Counted from the first letter of the stretch, positions 1 through 9,183 are shown. The stretch: 60,367 nt of DNA from Bacteroidetes bacterium GWF2_35_48 (GCA_001769125.1 MEOG01000010.1:1-60367), one strand, 5' to 3'. Translations and numbers: made by a program. The notes: a model not told the origin generated them from the letters alone.

Positions 1-104
1 CTCGTGGTTATAAAAATATTGCTAATTTTATGAACATGATCTATTTTCTAGGAAATGAGTTTAAATTCTCTTTCCACTAATAATGTCGAATAACCATTAT
101 TTTC

Positions 105-222
105 TTATAAACAGTACGTCCCTATGGGACTTAACAATAAAGGAACTCCGTAGGAGTGACCTGTTTATAAAATGAAAAAATCTCCAAAACTAAAGCTCCA
201 TAGATAGGAGCGCCCTGTTTAT
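105..222. repeat. Array of short CTCC/GGAG hairpin repeats
   Basis: Three degenerate hairpin units precede the first gene. They are GTCCC-TAT-GGGAC around 118-130, ACTCC-GT-AGGAGT followed by GACCTGTTTAT at 144-168, and GCTCC-ATAGAT-AGGAGC followed by CTGTTTA at 195-222. The first unit reads in the opposite direction (ATAAACAG before it). A related unit (GACTCC-AGA-GGAGTC then GTTTATAA) is at about 16741-16767. These look like dispersed intergenic palindromes of the kind common in Bacteroidota. No gene is visible in the first 320 bases. Confidence 0.6.
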
Positions 223-268
223 TTGTCGGACAATAATGATTTTTTTTATAACAATGAAAATGCTTTTA

Positions 269-298
269 TTGTAATCTGTAAAAAAATCAATTACTTTG
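269..298 (+). promoter_or_regulatory. Probable promoter of butyrate kinase
   Basis: A TTG at 269-271 is followed after 19 bases by TTACTTTG at 291-298. This is one mismatch from the Bacteroidota -7 consensus TAnnTTTG, with ideal spacing to a -33 TTG. It would start transcription near 304, just ahead of the ATG at 322. It also argues against any upstream start codon, such as the TTG at 223. Confidence 0.5.
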
Positions 299-321
299 CA
301 CTTGTTATAATTTATCATTTT

Positions 322-1395
322 ATGCAAAAATATATTTTAACAATTTATCCTGAATTTACATCTACAAAAGTAGCTGTTTATCAAATAAGGAAGCAAATTT
401 TTCTTTGTAATGTCAAACATCCTATAGAAGATTTAGGGAAATATAAAAAAATAACAGATCAGGTTCCTTACAGACTGGAACTTATTTTAAGTGAATTAAA
501 ATATGCAGGATTTGAAGCTGATAGCTTTGAAATAGTTGTGGGCCGCGGTGGTTTGTTAAAACCGTTACCAGGAGGAGTTTATCAGGTAAACAAACAAATG
601 CTGAAAGATACACAAACTCCATTTGCAGAGCATGAATCAAATCTTGGCTGTATACTTGCATTTGAGATAGCGCAAAAAGCAGGAAAAAATGTACCTGCAA
701 TAATCGTAGACCCTGCTTGTGTAGATGAAATGGATGAAATTGCAAAAATGTCAGGCTTGCCGGAATTACCAAGAAAAAGTATTCTACATACCATTAACCA
801 AAGAACAAAAGCCAGAAATTTTGCCCGAGAATTAGGAAAAGAGTACAATGAAATTAATGTCATTGTAGCTCATTTAGACAAAGGTATTTCTGTTGGCGCA
901 CATAAACAGGGTAAAATTATAGATGTAAACAACGGTCTTATTGGCGATGGTCCCATGACAACCGAGCGCAGTGGATCTATTCCAGCAGGCGATCTAGTTG
1001 ATCTCTGTTTTTCCGGTCAGCATTCAAAAGGAGAGATATTGGCCAAATTAAAATTTGCAGGCGGTGTTTTTGCCTATATCGGTACTAATAATATTAAAGA
1101 AATTGAAAAACGTATTTCTGAGAACGACAAGCAAGCTGAACTGGCACTGTCGGCTGTAGCGTATCAGGTTGCTAAAGAAATAGGCGGGCTCAGCACTGTA
1201 CTTGAAGGCAATGTAGATGGAATTTTAATTACAGGGGAACAGGCTTATTCCGATTTTCTGATAAAAGAAATTACGAAAAGAGTTAAACATCTCGGCATGA
1301 TTAGAGTTTATCCCGGCGATGACCAGATGGAATCTTTTGCATTGCACGGTTACATGGTATTAAATAATGAAATAGAAGTAAAGGAGTATGTTTAG
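322..1395 (+). CDS. buk: Butyrate kinase
   Basis: Butyrate kinase of the acetokinase (ASKHA) family interconverts butyryl-phosphate plus ADP and butyrate plus ATP, giving substrate-level ATP in butyrate fermentation or running in reverse for branched or short acids. The protein is about 357 aa, the usual size. It carries family blocks such as GRGGLLKPLPGGVY near residue 77, HESNLGC, and the GDGPMTTERSG segment near residue 210. The start at 322 gives the usual N-terminus (MQKYILTIYPEF...) and lies just behind a plausible promoter; a TTG-initiated extension from 223 is unlikely. No phosphate butyryltransferase gene is in view; it could lie left of the window. The next gene follows after 38 bases and may be cotranscribed. 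Confidence 0.93.
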   Translation: MQKYILTIYPEFTSTKVAVYQIRKQIFLCNVKHPIEDLGKYKKITDQVPYRLELILSELKYAGFEADSFEIVVGRGGLLKPLPGGVYQVNKQMLKDTQTPFAEHESNLGCILAFEIAQKAGKNVPAIIVDPACVDEMDEIAKMSGLPELPRKSILHTINQRTKARNFARELGKEYNEINVIVAHLDKGISVGAHKQGKIIDVNNGLIGDGPMTTERSGSIPAGDLVDLCFSGQHSKGEILAKLKFAGGVFAYIGTNNIKEIEKRISENDKQAELALSAVAYQVAKEIGGLSTVLEGNVDGILITGEQAYSDFLIKEITKRVKHLGMIRVYPGDDQMESFALHGYMVLNNEIEVKEYV

Positions 1396-1433
1396 CACAA
1401 AAATTTATAAAAGACATTAAATATCCTAATAAA

Positions 1434-2150
1434 ATGACATCCTTTGAAAAAGCAAAATTGATTATTGATTTTTTCCACCGCACTATGATGCACCATGCAA
1501 TGTGGTATGCAGAAGTACAACACCAGATGGGAAAAGAAAAAGCATTAAAAATTCTTGATGAAGTTTATAAAACCAGTTATGATATTCAAATAAAAAGACT
1601 GGCAAAAATTTTTGATTTTGAGTTGAATGATAATGTTCCAGCTTCCCTTGTAAATCTGCCGGATGAATCACTTGATATGATTACCCAGAATGTTGGCATT
1701 AATTGGCTTGCCAATGATGGCGTATGGTTTCAGGCTGTAGAAAAATCTTATGGCATGAATGAAGCAAAACGCTGCAATGATTCCTGCTGGGCACAATTTT
1801 CTCCTTTTGAGGCATGGTCTATCAAAAAATTCCTAAATTTAGAAGATAAGCCAGGAATAGAGGGCTTGAAAAAAGCTTTCAATTATCGTTTGTACACTGC
1901 AATAAACAAGCAATCTATTATTGAAGAAAGCTCAGAATCTTTTATTTTCCAGATGAATGATTGCAGGGTGCAAAGTGCAAGAAAAAGAAAAGGTCTTGAC
2001 GATTATCCGTGTAAATCAGGAGGGATGGTTGAATACACGACATTTGCAGAAGCAATTGATTCCAGAATAAAAACCGAATGTTTAGGATGTCCACCCGATA
2101 AACATCCTGAAGAATGGTATTGTGCCTGGCGTTTTGTTATCGCCAAATGA
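1434..2150 (+). CDS. Uncharacterised cytosolic protein, DUF6125/ATC-hydrolase-like
   Basis: A 238-aa soluble protein with no signal peptide or membrane segment. It has a helical N-terminal half (MMHHAMWYAEVQHQMG) and a C-terminal region with spaced cysteines: a Cys in NDCRVQSARKRKG, another in YPCKSGG, then ECLGCPPDKHPEEWYCAWRF. From memory this pattern matches proteins annotated DUF6125 or related to the ATC-hydrolase fold, found in anaerobes. I cannot verify this without a profile search, and no reaction can be assigned. The cysteine set suggests metal or cluster binding. It lies 38 bases behind buk and ends at a strong terminator, so the two probably form one transcription unit. Confidence 0.6.
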   Translation: MTSFEKAKLIIDFFHRTMMHHAMWYAEVQHQMGKEKALKILDEVYKTSYDIQIKRLAKIFDFELNDNVPASLVNLPDESLDMITQNVGINWLANDGVWFQAVEKSYGMNEAKRCNDSCWAQFSPFEAWSIKKFLNLEDKPGIEGLKKAFNYRLYTAINKQSIIEESSESFIFQMNDCRVQSARKRKGLDDYPCKSGGMVEYTTFAEAIDSRIKTECLGCPPDKHPEEWYCAWRFVIAK

Positions 2151-2180
2151 AAAAGCCCGGAATTACCGGGCTTTTTTTTC
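2151..2180. terminator. Bidirectional rho-independent terminator
   Basis: AAGCCCGG and CCGGGCTT form a perfect 8-bp stem around the loop AATTA (about 2153-2173). A T-run follows on the plus strand, and the complementary A-run gives a T-run on the minus strand. It sits between the convergent genes ending at 2150 and 2197 and can serve both. Confidence 0.85.
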
Positions 2181-2196
2181 TAAAAAAAAATTTGGA

Positions 2197-2364
2197 CTAT
2201 GCAGGACTGATGGCCTGAACAGGACAAACGTCAGCGCATGCGCCACAATCTGTACAAGTATCAGGATCTATTTTGTAGATATCTCCTTCGGAAATAGCGC
2301 CCGTTGGACATTCTCCCAAACATGAGCCACAAGCTGTGCAATCATCACTAATTATGTATGCCAT
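2197..2364 (-). CDS. Small 2[4Fe-4S] ferredoxin
   Basis: A 55-aa ferredoxin. Its translation starts MAYIISDDCTACGSC and contains two CxxCxxCxxxCP motifs: DCTACGSCLGECP near residues 9-19 and TCTDCGACADVCP near 38-48. This is the clostridial-type bacterial ferredoxin, an electron carrier for pyruvate:ferredoxin oxidoreductase, hydrogenase and similar enzymes. It is monocistronic, with its own TATATTTG -7 box at 2393-2400, and ends at the shared terminator at 2151-2180. Confidence 0.95.
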   Translation of the reverse strand: MAYIISDDCTACGSCLGECPTGAISEGDIYKIDPDTCTDCGACADVCPVQAISPA

Positions 2365-2392
2365 TACTTTAAATTTTTTGGTTTATAATTTA

Positions 2393-2425
2393 CAAATATA
2401 TTGGATTTTTTATTTTCAACCACAA
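2393..2425 (-). promoter_or_regulatory. Promoter of the ferredoxin gene
   Basis: On the minus strand TATATTTG (2393-2400) matches the Bacteroidota -7 consensus TAnnTTTG exactly. TTG triplets at 2417-2419 and 2423-2425 give 16- or 22-base spacing. The predicted start lies about 25 bases ahead of the ATG at 2364. Confidence 0.5.
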
Positions 2426-2471
2426 TTTTTGTGATTTTTTATTTTATTTTTTATTAAATGTTGAAAAACAC

Positions 2472-3212
2472 TTATTTTTTCTGAGCATTTTTTGGTGCGT
2501 TTTTCTGAGCATTTTTCTGTGCGTCTTCTGCTTTTTCTGCTTTTACAAGCTCGACTTCAAAAATAAGTGTTGAATAAGGCTCAATTCTTGGAGGATAGCC
2601 TCTTTCGCCGTAAGCAAGGTTATAAGAAATATAAAATTCAAATTTTGCACCTGGTTTCATTAACTGCAAGCCCTCTGTCCATCCCGGAATAACCTGATTC
2701 AATGGAAAACTTACCGGATTATTTCCTTCTGATTGATCGAAAACTTTACCATCTATAAGTGAACCTTTATATAAAACCGATACCATGTCTGTTGGTTTAG
2801 GATTTTCGCCTTTTCCTTCAGAAATTATTTTATATTGTAAGCCGGAAGGTGTTGTTATTACGCCTTCTTTCTTTTTGTTTTCTTCAAGAAACTTCTGTCC
2901 TGCCTGAATATTCGGCTCGAATTTTTTCTGCTGTTGTTTCGCAAAATACATTTGTAAAAATTGATTTGCCTGATTTGCATCTACAAGTAAATTCGTATCT
3001 TTCTTAATTACCTGAAGTACTGCTTTAACAAATACATCCGGATTCAAGGTATCTAATCCGGCCTGTTTCATTGACATTCCAAGAACAACGCCCGAACAGT
3101 AGCTTACAGAATCTATCGGGTTATTTAAAGTTGTAGTTTTTTCCTCTTTTTTATTGCAGGAAAATAAAACCACCATTGCAAAAATAAAAAGCGCAGTGTT
3201 TCTGATGTTCAT
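2472..3212 (-). CDS. FKBP-type peptidyl-prolyl cis-trans isomerase, lipoprotein
   Basis: A 246-aa FkpA/Mip-like prolyl isomerase. A signal peptide ends in the lipobox LFSC (Cys19), so the protein is probably lipid-anchored in the periplasm or outer membrane. Residues about 35-110 form the N-terminal FKBP dimerisation domain (DSVSYCSGVVLGMSMKQAG). Residues about 120-225 are the FKBP domain, with the typical GKGENPKPTDMVSVLYKGSL and VIPGWTEGLQLMKPG segments and LAYGERG. The last 20 or so residues are a low-complexity Lys/Asn/Gln/Ala tail of repeated QKNA units. It assists folding of exported proteins. It stands alone; a TATATTTG box lies at 3321-3328. Confidence 0.93.
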   Translation of the reverse strand: MNIRNTALFIFAMVVLFSCNKKEEKTTTLNNPIDSVSYCSGVVLGMSMKQAGLDTLNPDVFVKAVLQVIKKDTNLLVDANQANQFLQMYFAKQQQKKFEPNIQAGQKFLEENKKKEGVITTPSGLQYKIISEGKGENPKPTDMVSVLYKGSLIDGKVFDQSEGNNPVSFPLNQVIPGWTEGLQLMKPGAKFEFYISYNLAYGERGYPPRIEPYSTLIFEVELVKAEKAEDAQKNAQKNAPKNAQKK

Positions 3213-3484
3213 AAAATTTAATTTTTAATGACGAAAAGATGAACCTGCTTAAGCTTTAATTACCATCCTTTCAATAGGTTTAACTATATAATAAATAGCA
3301 GGTTTATCGTAAAAAGCCCGCAAATATACAGTTTTATTTTACAAAATTCTGTGTTGTTGCTTTTTTATTTTATTTTTGAAACTTTTTATAAAATTACATT
3401 ATAAATACTGAATTACTTTTTTTTTCGTTATAAAAGGATTGTGTTTTTTCATGAAGATGTGAAGCTAATTGATGAGGAAATAGA

Positions 3485-3726
3485 AAGTCGTAAAGTCGGC
3501 AGTCAAAATAGTCGGCAGTAAATAAATCGATCGTTGAAAAAGTCGGCAGTCGGCAGTCGGAAGAAGTCAGCAGTCGGCAGTCGAAATAGTCGGCAGTCAG
3601 CAGTCGGAGAAGTCAGCAGTCGGCAGTCGAAATAGTCGGCAGTCCGCAGTCAAAAAAGTCGGCAGTCAAACAGACTGTAGACTGTAGACTGTTGACTGTA
3701 GACTGTAGACTGTAGACTGTAGACTA
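3485..3726. repeat. Composite tandem repeat block, AGTCGGCAGTC / AGACTGTAGACT
   Basis: The 560-base gap 3213-3772 has no gene. From about 3485 to 3672 it holds many direct copies of GTCGGCAGTC with small variants. From 3670 to 3726 it switches to tandem AGACTGT units (GACTGTAGACT). The two blocks are imperfect reverse complements, so the transcript could fold into a long hairpin. There are no regular spacers, so it is not a CRISPR array. Confidence 0.8.
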
Positions 3727-3772
3727 TTTATTAAAAAAAAACATATTGCGAACTATAAGTTAATAAATAATA

Positions 3773-5806
3773 ATGTTGAACCTGAAAAGAAATATATTTT
3801 TACCAATAATCATCTTCATCATTTCATTTTGTTGCATTTCCATTGATGTCCATGCTCAAAACCTGAGAAAACAAAGAGCAGATAAATTCTATGAATCTGG
3901 AGAATATTCAAGAGCTGCCGTATTGTACAGAAGAGCACTTAAGAAAATCAAAAACAAAGCTGAAAAAGCTGAAACAAACTTCCTTATTGCAGACTGCTTC
4001 AGGCGAATCAATTCGTTTAAAAAAATCGAATCTTTTTATAAAAGAGCAATTTCTCTAAGATATACCGATCCTATCTTATACCTTCATTTTGGTCAGGTTT
4101 TATTAATCATGGAGAAATTTGATGATGCCCGCCTTCAATTTGAAACATATAAAAAATTAGTTCCATCAGATAAACGGGGAGATGAAGGATTAGAGACAAT
4201 CAAACTTGCGAACGATTGGAAAAATAATCCTAATTATTATAATGTAACGCATTTTAAAAAAATTAATTCAAAATACGATGATTTCTGTCCATCATACGAT
4301 GAGACCAAAGATTTTAACGATATTTATTTTTCTACAAACAGAGATAAAAATCCGAATAAAAAGAAAAGAAAACGAAATACGATAGGAGGTCCTAAGAAAA
4401 GTAATATTACAGGCGAATTATTTTGTGATATTTTTTTTATTAAAAAGAACCGTAAGGGAGAATGGGAAAAACCGGAGCCTCTTGATACAACTATTAATAC
4501 TGTGTTTGACGATGGCGCTACTACAATTTCCAAAGACGGTAAAATAATGTATTTCAGTCATTGTAAAATGGAAAAAGGCAAGCAAATTGGCTGTCATATT
4601 TACGAATTGAAAAAAACTGGCGGTAATTGGGGAATCCCTCAGTATGTAAAACTTTTAAAAGACAGCGCACTTTCTATAGGTCACCCGACAATTTCTGAAG
4701 ACGGAAATACATTATATTTTGCTTCATACATGAAAGGAGGAAAAGGCGGGATGGATATTTGGAAAACAGAAAAAAGTCCCAAGGGCGATTGGGGACCGGT
4801 TCAGAATTTCAAGGAAATCAATACCGAGTATGACGAAGATTTTCCATATATAAGGGAAAACGGCGTATTCTATTTTTCTTCAAACAGGTCTCCTTCAATG
4901 GGCGGATTGGATATTTTCAAAGCAGAAAAAAACGAAGAAGAAAAATACATTATTGAAAACATGAAATTTCCCATTAATTCTTCAGGAGATGATTTCGGAA
5001 TTGTATTCCAGGGTAAAAGCGAAAAGGGCTTGTTTACATCGAATCGTAAAGGTGGAATGGGTGGAGATGATATTTATTTGTTTGAACTTCCTCCTGTTGA
5101 ATTTCATGTAAAAGGACTTGTGAAAAATGAATCCGAAAACATTTTACCCGGAGCCATTGTAAGGCTCTTCGGAAGTGATGGCAGCCAATTCAGAGACACA
5201 ACAGATAAAGAGGGTTTTTTCAAAAGAAAACTGAAAAAAAATACCGATTATGTTTTTGCAATTTACAAAGAAGGTTATTTTATGGGTAAAGGCAAAATGA
5301 CAACGATTGGTCTTACACAAACAACAGAATTAAAACCAGTTGTTATGTTGACGGGTCTTGCTAAAACCTTTGAAATACCAAATATAAATTATGATTTCGG
5401 AAAATGGGATCTGAAAGATGAGTCCAAACTCGCGTTAGACAGCCTTGTTCAAATACTCAAAGACAATCCAAACCTTACCATTGAAATATCATCACATACA
5501 GACATGGTTGGTAATGATGAGATAAATCTGGAAATATCTCAGAAACGTGCGCAATCAGTTGTTGATTATTTAATTGAACGCGGTATTAATCCCGACAGAG
5601 TAATTGCTATCGGATATGGAAAAACAACGCCGAAAGTTGTTACCAAAGAACTGGCGCGTATCTTTGATTTTATGAAAGAAGGCGATATTCTTGATGATAA
5701 ATTTATTCATAATTTATCTGAAGAACAAAAAACCACAGCCAATACTCTGAACAGGCGCACTGAATTTAAAGTTGTTTCTGCGAATTACATTCCCAACAAA
5801 AAATAA
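3773..5806 (+). CDS. porE: OmpA-family protein with TPR, PD40 and CRD domains, PorE-like (type IX secretion)
   Basis: A 677-aa exported protein. The signal peptide covers residues 1-29 (cleavage near VHAQN). TPR units follow at about 30-145 (KFYESGEYSRAAVLYRRALKK). A PD40/WD40-like propeller spans about 165-440 with repeated DIYFSTNR, MYFSHC, LYFASYM and FYFSSNR strands. A carboxypeptidase-regulatory-like domain lies at about 447-530, and an OmpA peptidoglycan-binding domain at about 535-670 (NYDFGKWDL, SSHTDMVGNDEINLEISQKRA). This domain order is that of PorE (PG1058 type), which anchors the type IX secretion machine to peptidoglycan in Bacteroidota. Other OmpA proteins of the phylum share it, so the PorE name is probable, not certain. 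Monocistronic. Confidence 0.8.
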   Translation: MLNLKRNIFLPIIIFIISFCCISIDVHAQNLRKQRADKFYESGEYSRAAVLYRRALKKIKNKAEKAETNFLIADCFRRINSFKKIESFYKRAISLRYTDPILYLHFGQVLLIMEKFDDARLQFETYKKLVPSDKRGDEGLETIKLANDWKNNPNYYNVTHFKKINSKYDDFCPSYDETKDFNDIYFSTNRDKNPNKKKRKRNTIGGPKKSNITGELFCDIFFIKKNRKGEWEKPEPLDTTINTVFDDGATTISKDGKIMYFSHCKMEKGKQIGCHIYELKKTGGNWGIPQYVKLLKDSALSIGHPTISEDGNTLYFASYMKGGKGGMDIWKTEKSPKGDWGPVQNFKEINTEYDEDFPYIRENGVFYFSSNRSPSMGGLDIFKAEKNEEEKYIIENMKFPINSSGDDFGIVFQGKSEKGLFTSNRKGGMGGDDIYLFELPPVEFHVKGLVKNESENILPGAIVRLFGSDGSQFRDTTDKEGFFKRKLKKNTDYVFAIYKEGYFMGKGKMTTIGLTQTTELKPVVMLTGLAKTFEIPNINYDFGKWDLKDESKLALDSLVQILKDNPNLTIEISSHTDMVGNDEINLEISQKRAQSVVDYLIERGINPDRVIAIGYGKTTPKVVTKELARIFDFMKEGDILDDKFIHNLSEEQKTTANTLNRRTEFKVVSANYIPNKK

Positions 5807-5917
5807 TTAACAGCCATTTTGTTAATATTCTTTTTTGAAAGCCCTGTTTATACATGGCAAAATGTATATTTTTACGAGCCGTTTTCAAAGCTGAAAATTC
5901 AATATTTTATCTATTAT

Positions 5918-6006
5918 GTTGCAGGGTGCAAGTTGCAGGTTAAAAATGAATAAAAAATTGTTTGGTTTGAACGATTCAACAACCATAACCTGCAACCTGC
6001 AACCTA
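5918..6006. repeat. GTTGCAGG hairpin repeat
   Basis: A left arm of GTTGCAGGGTGCAAGTTGCA type (5918-5941) is matched by the inverted arm AACCTGCAACCTGCAACC (5988-6006), with a 46-base loop. It belongs to a dispersed family also seen at 8339, 13909 and 16602. Confidence 0.7.
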
Positions 6007-6025
6007 CTATAACATTACACATTTC

Positions 6026-7321
6026 ATGAATTATATTAAGTATTATTTAGGTATCATTGTTTTTTTTCTTTTATTGCTCAGCGATGTGATATTCCTCCCT
6101 GCAGCACACGATAAGAGCGTATTATCTAATTCGAAAAAAAGAAAAATTTCTAACAATTTGTCTGAACTTAATGAAACCAAAAAAGCAGATCGAATCTTCG
6201 ATAAATTTTTCAAAAAATGGGAAATTACAGGTGCGGCAGTTGCAATTATCAAAGACGAAAATCTGATATATGCAAAAGGATTCGGATATATAGACAAAGA
6301 ACAAACTACGGCAACAGAGCCGTATCATTTATTCAGAATTGCCAGTGTTTCAAAACTTATTACTGCGGTTGCAATAATGAAACTTGTTGAAGACAACAGA
6401 ATAAAATTATCCGACAAAGTTTTCGGCGTTCAGGGAATATTAAATGACCCTCAATTTTTAAATTACAAAGACAAACGCTATGAAAAAATAACTGTAGAAC
6501 ACTTGTTACGCCATGAAGGAGGCTGGTTGCGAAAATACGGAGATCCAATTTTAATGACACTTGACATTGCAAAAGAATTAAAAATAAAGCCCCCTGTTGA
6601 TGCAGATGCAATGATACAGTTTATGCATAAGAAAAAAATACACTTTGACCCGGGCTCACGCAGCGCTTATTCAAATTTTGGTTATGTTATTCTCGGTAAA
6701 ATCATTGAAAAAAAATCGGGTGTCAGCTATGAAAATTTTGTAAAAAATAATATTCTCGCTCCTGTTGGAATTACAGATATGCACGTTGCCAATATTCTTC
6801 CATCACAAAAATATAAAAATGAAGTAAATTATTATGACCATGGAGATTCACAGCCAGTTCCATCGTGCCTTGGCACCGGAGAATTGGCTCCAAGATGTTA
6901 CGGAGGAATAGACTATCAGACATCTGCTGCTGCTGGGGGATGGACATGCTCTGTCGTTGCACTTGCAAAATTTCTTGTTTCTATTGATGGATTTCCCGCA
7001 CATAAAGATATACTGACAAAAAAATCTATTCAGCAAATGACCGATTATAATGAAAAATCACAACCTATGGGCTGGCGTAAGACCAATATCTTCGGAGACT
7101 GGACACGCACAGGTTCTTTTGCAGGAACAGTTGCTCTGGTTAAACGTTGCATGAACGGTATTAGTTATATTGTTGTAACAAATACAGGAACATGGAGAGG
7201 TCCCCGTTTCTATCATGAAATTGAGGGCGAAATGCAAAAAGTTCTCGGTAGTATTAAAACATGGCCGAATCAAAATTTATTCGAGATAGAGCCCATTAAA
7301 AACATTTCAAAACAGAGTTAA
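6026..7321 (+). CDS. Serine hydrolase, class C beta-lactamase/esterase fold
   Basis: A 431-aa exported or membrane-anchored enzyme; residues 5-27 form a signal or anchor helix. The penicillin-binding fold motifs are present: SVSK at residues 107-110 (nucleophile Ser107), YSN near residue 215 (AYSNFGY), and an RTGSFAG segment near 366 in place of the KTG box. Such AmpC-like hydrolases include D-alanyl-peptidases, esterases and aminohydrolases. Substrate cannot be read from the sequence, and antibiotic hydrolysis should not be assumed. It is followed by tsaC after 30 bases. Confidence 0.85.
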   Translation: MNYIKYYLGIIVFFLLLLSDVIFLPAAHDKSVLSNSKKRKISNNLSELNETKKADRIFDKFFKKWEITGAAVAIIKDENLIYAKGFGYIDKEQTTATEPYHLFRIASVSKLITAVAIMKLVEDNRIKLSDKVFGVQGILNDPQFLNYKDKRYEKITVEHLLRHEGGWLRKYGDPILMTLDIAKELKIKPPVDADAMIQFMHKKKIHFDPGSRSAYSNFGYVILGKIIEKKSGVSYENFVKNNILAPVGITDMHVANILPSQKYKNEVNYYDHGDSQPVPSCLGTGELAPRCYGGIDYQTSAAAGGWTCSVVALAKFLVSIDGFPAHKDILTKKSIQQMTDYNEKSQPMGWRKTNIFGDWTRTGSFAGTVALVKRCMNGISYIVVTNTGTWRGPRFYHEIEGEMQKVLGSIKTWPNQNLFEIEPIKNISKQS

Positions 7322-7351
7322 TAAGATTTTTTTTATTTATCCAATACATTT

Positions 7352-7966
7352 ATGTTATTAAAAATTCATCCTGAAACCCCCGCCAGCAGAGCGATTCTGA
7401 AAGCAGTAGAAGTATTACGCGATGGGGGACTTATTATTTATCCAACGGATACTGTTTACGGACTTGGCTGCGATATATTCAACTCAAAAGGAATTGAACG
7501 CATTGCCCAGATAAAAAATATTGATCCAGAAAAAGCACATTTTTCTTTCATTTGCTACGATTTGAGCAATATTTCAGAATACACGCGGCAAATAGATAAT
7601 CATGTTTTTAAAATCATGAAGAAAAATCTGCCAGGTCCTTTTACTTTTATTTTGCATTCAAACAGCAATGTGCCGAAAATTTTGAAAAGCAAAAAGAAAA
7701 CAATTGGTATCCGAATTCCTGACAATAATATTATCAGAGAAATTGTAAAAGAACTCGGACATCCTATAATAACAACCTCAGTTATTGCGCTGGATGATAT
7801 TATTGAATATACTACAGATCCCGAATTAATTCATGAAGAGTATTGCGAACGCGTTGACCTTGTTATTGACGGCGGCTACGGAAATAATGTCCCTTCAGCT
7901 ATTATTGATTGCACGGGAGATGAAATTGAAATTATCAGGGAAGGCATACTACCATTACAGATGTAA
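7352..7966 (+). CDS. tsaC: L-threonylcarbamoyladenylate synthase (Sua5/YciO/YrdC family)
   Basis: A 204-aa YrdC-domain protein. It makes threonylcarbamoyl-AMP from threonine, bicarbonate and ATP, the first step of t6A modification at tRNA position 37. Typical features are the [17 protein letters not shown] block at residues 28-44, a LPGPFTFIL segment near 94, and IGIRIPD near 117. It lacks the C-terminal Sua5 domain, as is common for short forms. YciO-like paralogues share this architecture and cannot be fully excluded. The next gene starts 3 bases after its stop, so the two are cotranscribed. Confidence 0.88.
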   Translation: MLLKIHPETPASRAILKAVEVLRDGGLIIYPTDTVYGLGCDIFNSKGIERIAQIKNIDPEKAHFSFICYDLSNISEYTRQIDNHVFKIMKKNLPGPFTFILHSNSNVPKILKSKKKTIGIRIPDNNIIREIVKELGHPIITTSVIALDDIIEYTTDPELIHEEYCERVDLVIDGGYGNNVPSAIIDCTGDEIEIIREGILPLQM

Positions 7967-7969
7967 AAA

Positions 7970-8335
7970 ATGCTTCGTACGCTTCTCATAATAGCAGGTT
8001 CTATTTCGTTAATTCTTGGGATAATCGGTATTTTTATTCCCATGCTTCCTACAACACCCTTTCTTTTGCTGACAGCAGCCTGTTTTGCAAAAAGCTCTCC
8101 GCGTCTGCATTCATGGCTATTAAACAATAAATGGTTTGGTCTCTATATCAAAAATTATATTGAAGGAAAAGGTATTAAAAAACAGATTAAAATTTATGTA
8201 CTTGTTCTTTTGTGGGCAACAATACTGTGTTCTGTTATTTTTTTCATATCGCTTCTTTGGGTAAAAATTTTATTACTTGTAATAGCAGGTGGAGTTACAT
8301 TTCATATTTTGAAGATTCCGGGTAATAGGTTGTAA
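7970..8335 (+). CDS. DUF454 (YbaN-like) inner membrane protein
   Basis: A 121-aa protein with an N-terminal membrane segment (residues 4-35, with the family signature GIIGIFIPMLPTTPFLLLTA), a short amphipathic region with CFAKSSPRLHSWLL, and two more helices at about 70-112. These features place it in the DUF454/YbaN family, whose function is unknown. Translationally close to tsaC. Confidence 0.85.
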   Translation: MLRTLLIIAGSISLILGIIGIFIPMLPTTPFLLLTAACFAKSSPRLHSWLLNNKWFGLYIKNYIEGKGIKKQIKIYVLVLLWATILCSVIFFISLLWVKILLLVIAGGVTFHILKIPGNRL

Positions 8336-8338
8336 GGG

Positions 8339-8520
8339 TTGCAGGTTGGATATTGGATGTTATATTTACCACTAAGACACTAAGAACACTAAGGACACTA
8401 AGGTTCACTAAGGTTGACAAGTTGTTGCAGGTTGGATATTGGATGTTATATTTACCACTAAGACACTAAGGACACTAAGGTTCACTAAGGTTGACAAGTT
8501 GTTGCAGGTTGGATATTGTT
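8339..8520. repeat. Imperfect tandem repeat, periods 86 and 77 bp
   Basis: TTGCAGGTTGGATATTGG begins at 8339, 8425 and 8502. The two full copies differ by one 9-bp unit, so the periods are 86 and 77. Inside each copy the 9-base word CACTAAGGA/AACACTAAG repeats several times. The block fills the gap between two convergent genes (8336-8625) and contains no ORF of note. Confidence 0.85.
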
Positions 8521-8625
8521 CGTTAAAAATAATCAACCAGCCTGCATGCTTCGGTTGGCAGGTAATCAACAGAAATATCGGAAAATATTGATTTGACCTT
8601 TCAAGTGCTGTAAAATAAAGACTAA

Positions 8626-9183
8626 TCAAACTTCGCAAGTGAAATTTTCGGGATATTTTGCTGTAATTCCGGTATACATTTTTTTTATTTGCGCCATTAC
8701 TTCTTCTGGCTTGTCATCTTCTTTCAGATGAATTACGCCAAAAATACCAAGCTCTTTTTTCTTATAATCAATATAACTCACAACTAAAGGAAGCTTTGTC
8801 TTCTGTGCAATATGAAAGAAGCCGTATTTCCATCGTTTAGTAGCATTTCGGGTTCCTTCGGGTGTAATAACGAGGCTGAATTCTTTCTTTTTTTTCAGCA
8901 TATCTGTTAATTTTTCAACCAAAAAAGAAGTATTTTTTCTGTCAACGGGAAGTCCGCCCAAAGCTTTCAGTGCAGCGTCAAAAGGGAAATAGAATGCTTC
9001 TTTTTTTATCAGAAAATAAGTTTTCATGCCAATAGATGCAAAATAGGCTTTTCCCCAGAAAAAGTCCCACATACTGGTGTGCGGAGCTTCTATGCAAATG
9101 CACTTAGATATCCCTTCTGGCCATACCGGAGTTTTCCATTTTGTTAATTTAAGAACTGCCCTGCCAAGTAATTTTAATAACAT
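8626..9183 (-). CDS. PlsC-family acyltransferase
   Basis: A 185-aa 1-acyl-glycerol-3-phosphate acyltransferase-like enzyme. It has the HX4D catalytic motif HTSMWD (His35-Asp40), a GGLPVDR motif near residue 76 and the EGTR motif near 109. These belong to the LPLAT superfamily, which transfers acyl chains to glycerolipids or other amphiphiles at the inner membrane. At 185 aa and without a clear transmembrane helix it is a short subgroup, so the acceptor is uncertain. Confidence 0.85.
   Translation of the reverse strand: MLLKLLGRAVLKLTKWKTPVWPEGISKCICIEAPHTSMWDFFWGKAYFASIGMKTYFLIKKEAFYFPFDAALKALGGLPVDRKNTSFLVEKLTDMLKKKKEFSLVITPEGTRNATKRWKYGFFHIAQKTKLPLVVSYIDYKKKELGIFGVIHLKEDDKPEEVMAQIKKMYTGITAKYPENFTCEV

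Noticed and set aside
3485-3726. CRISPR-like repeated block
   Set aside because: Units are short, contiguous and lack unique spacers; no cas genes nearby.
6026-7321. Antibiotic-resistance beta-lactamase
   Set aside because: The fold motifs also occur in esterases and peptidases, and the KTG box is altered; no resistance role can be claimed.
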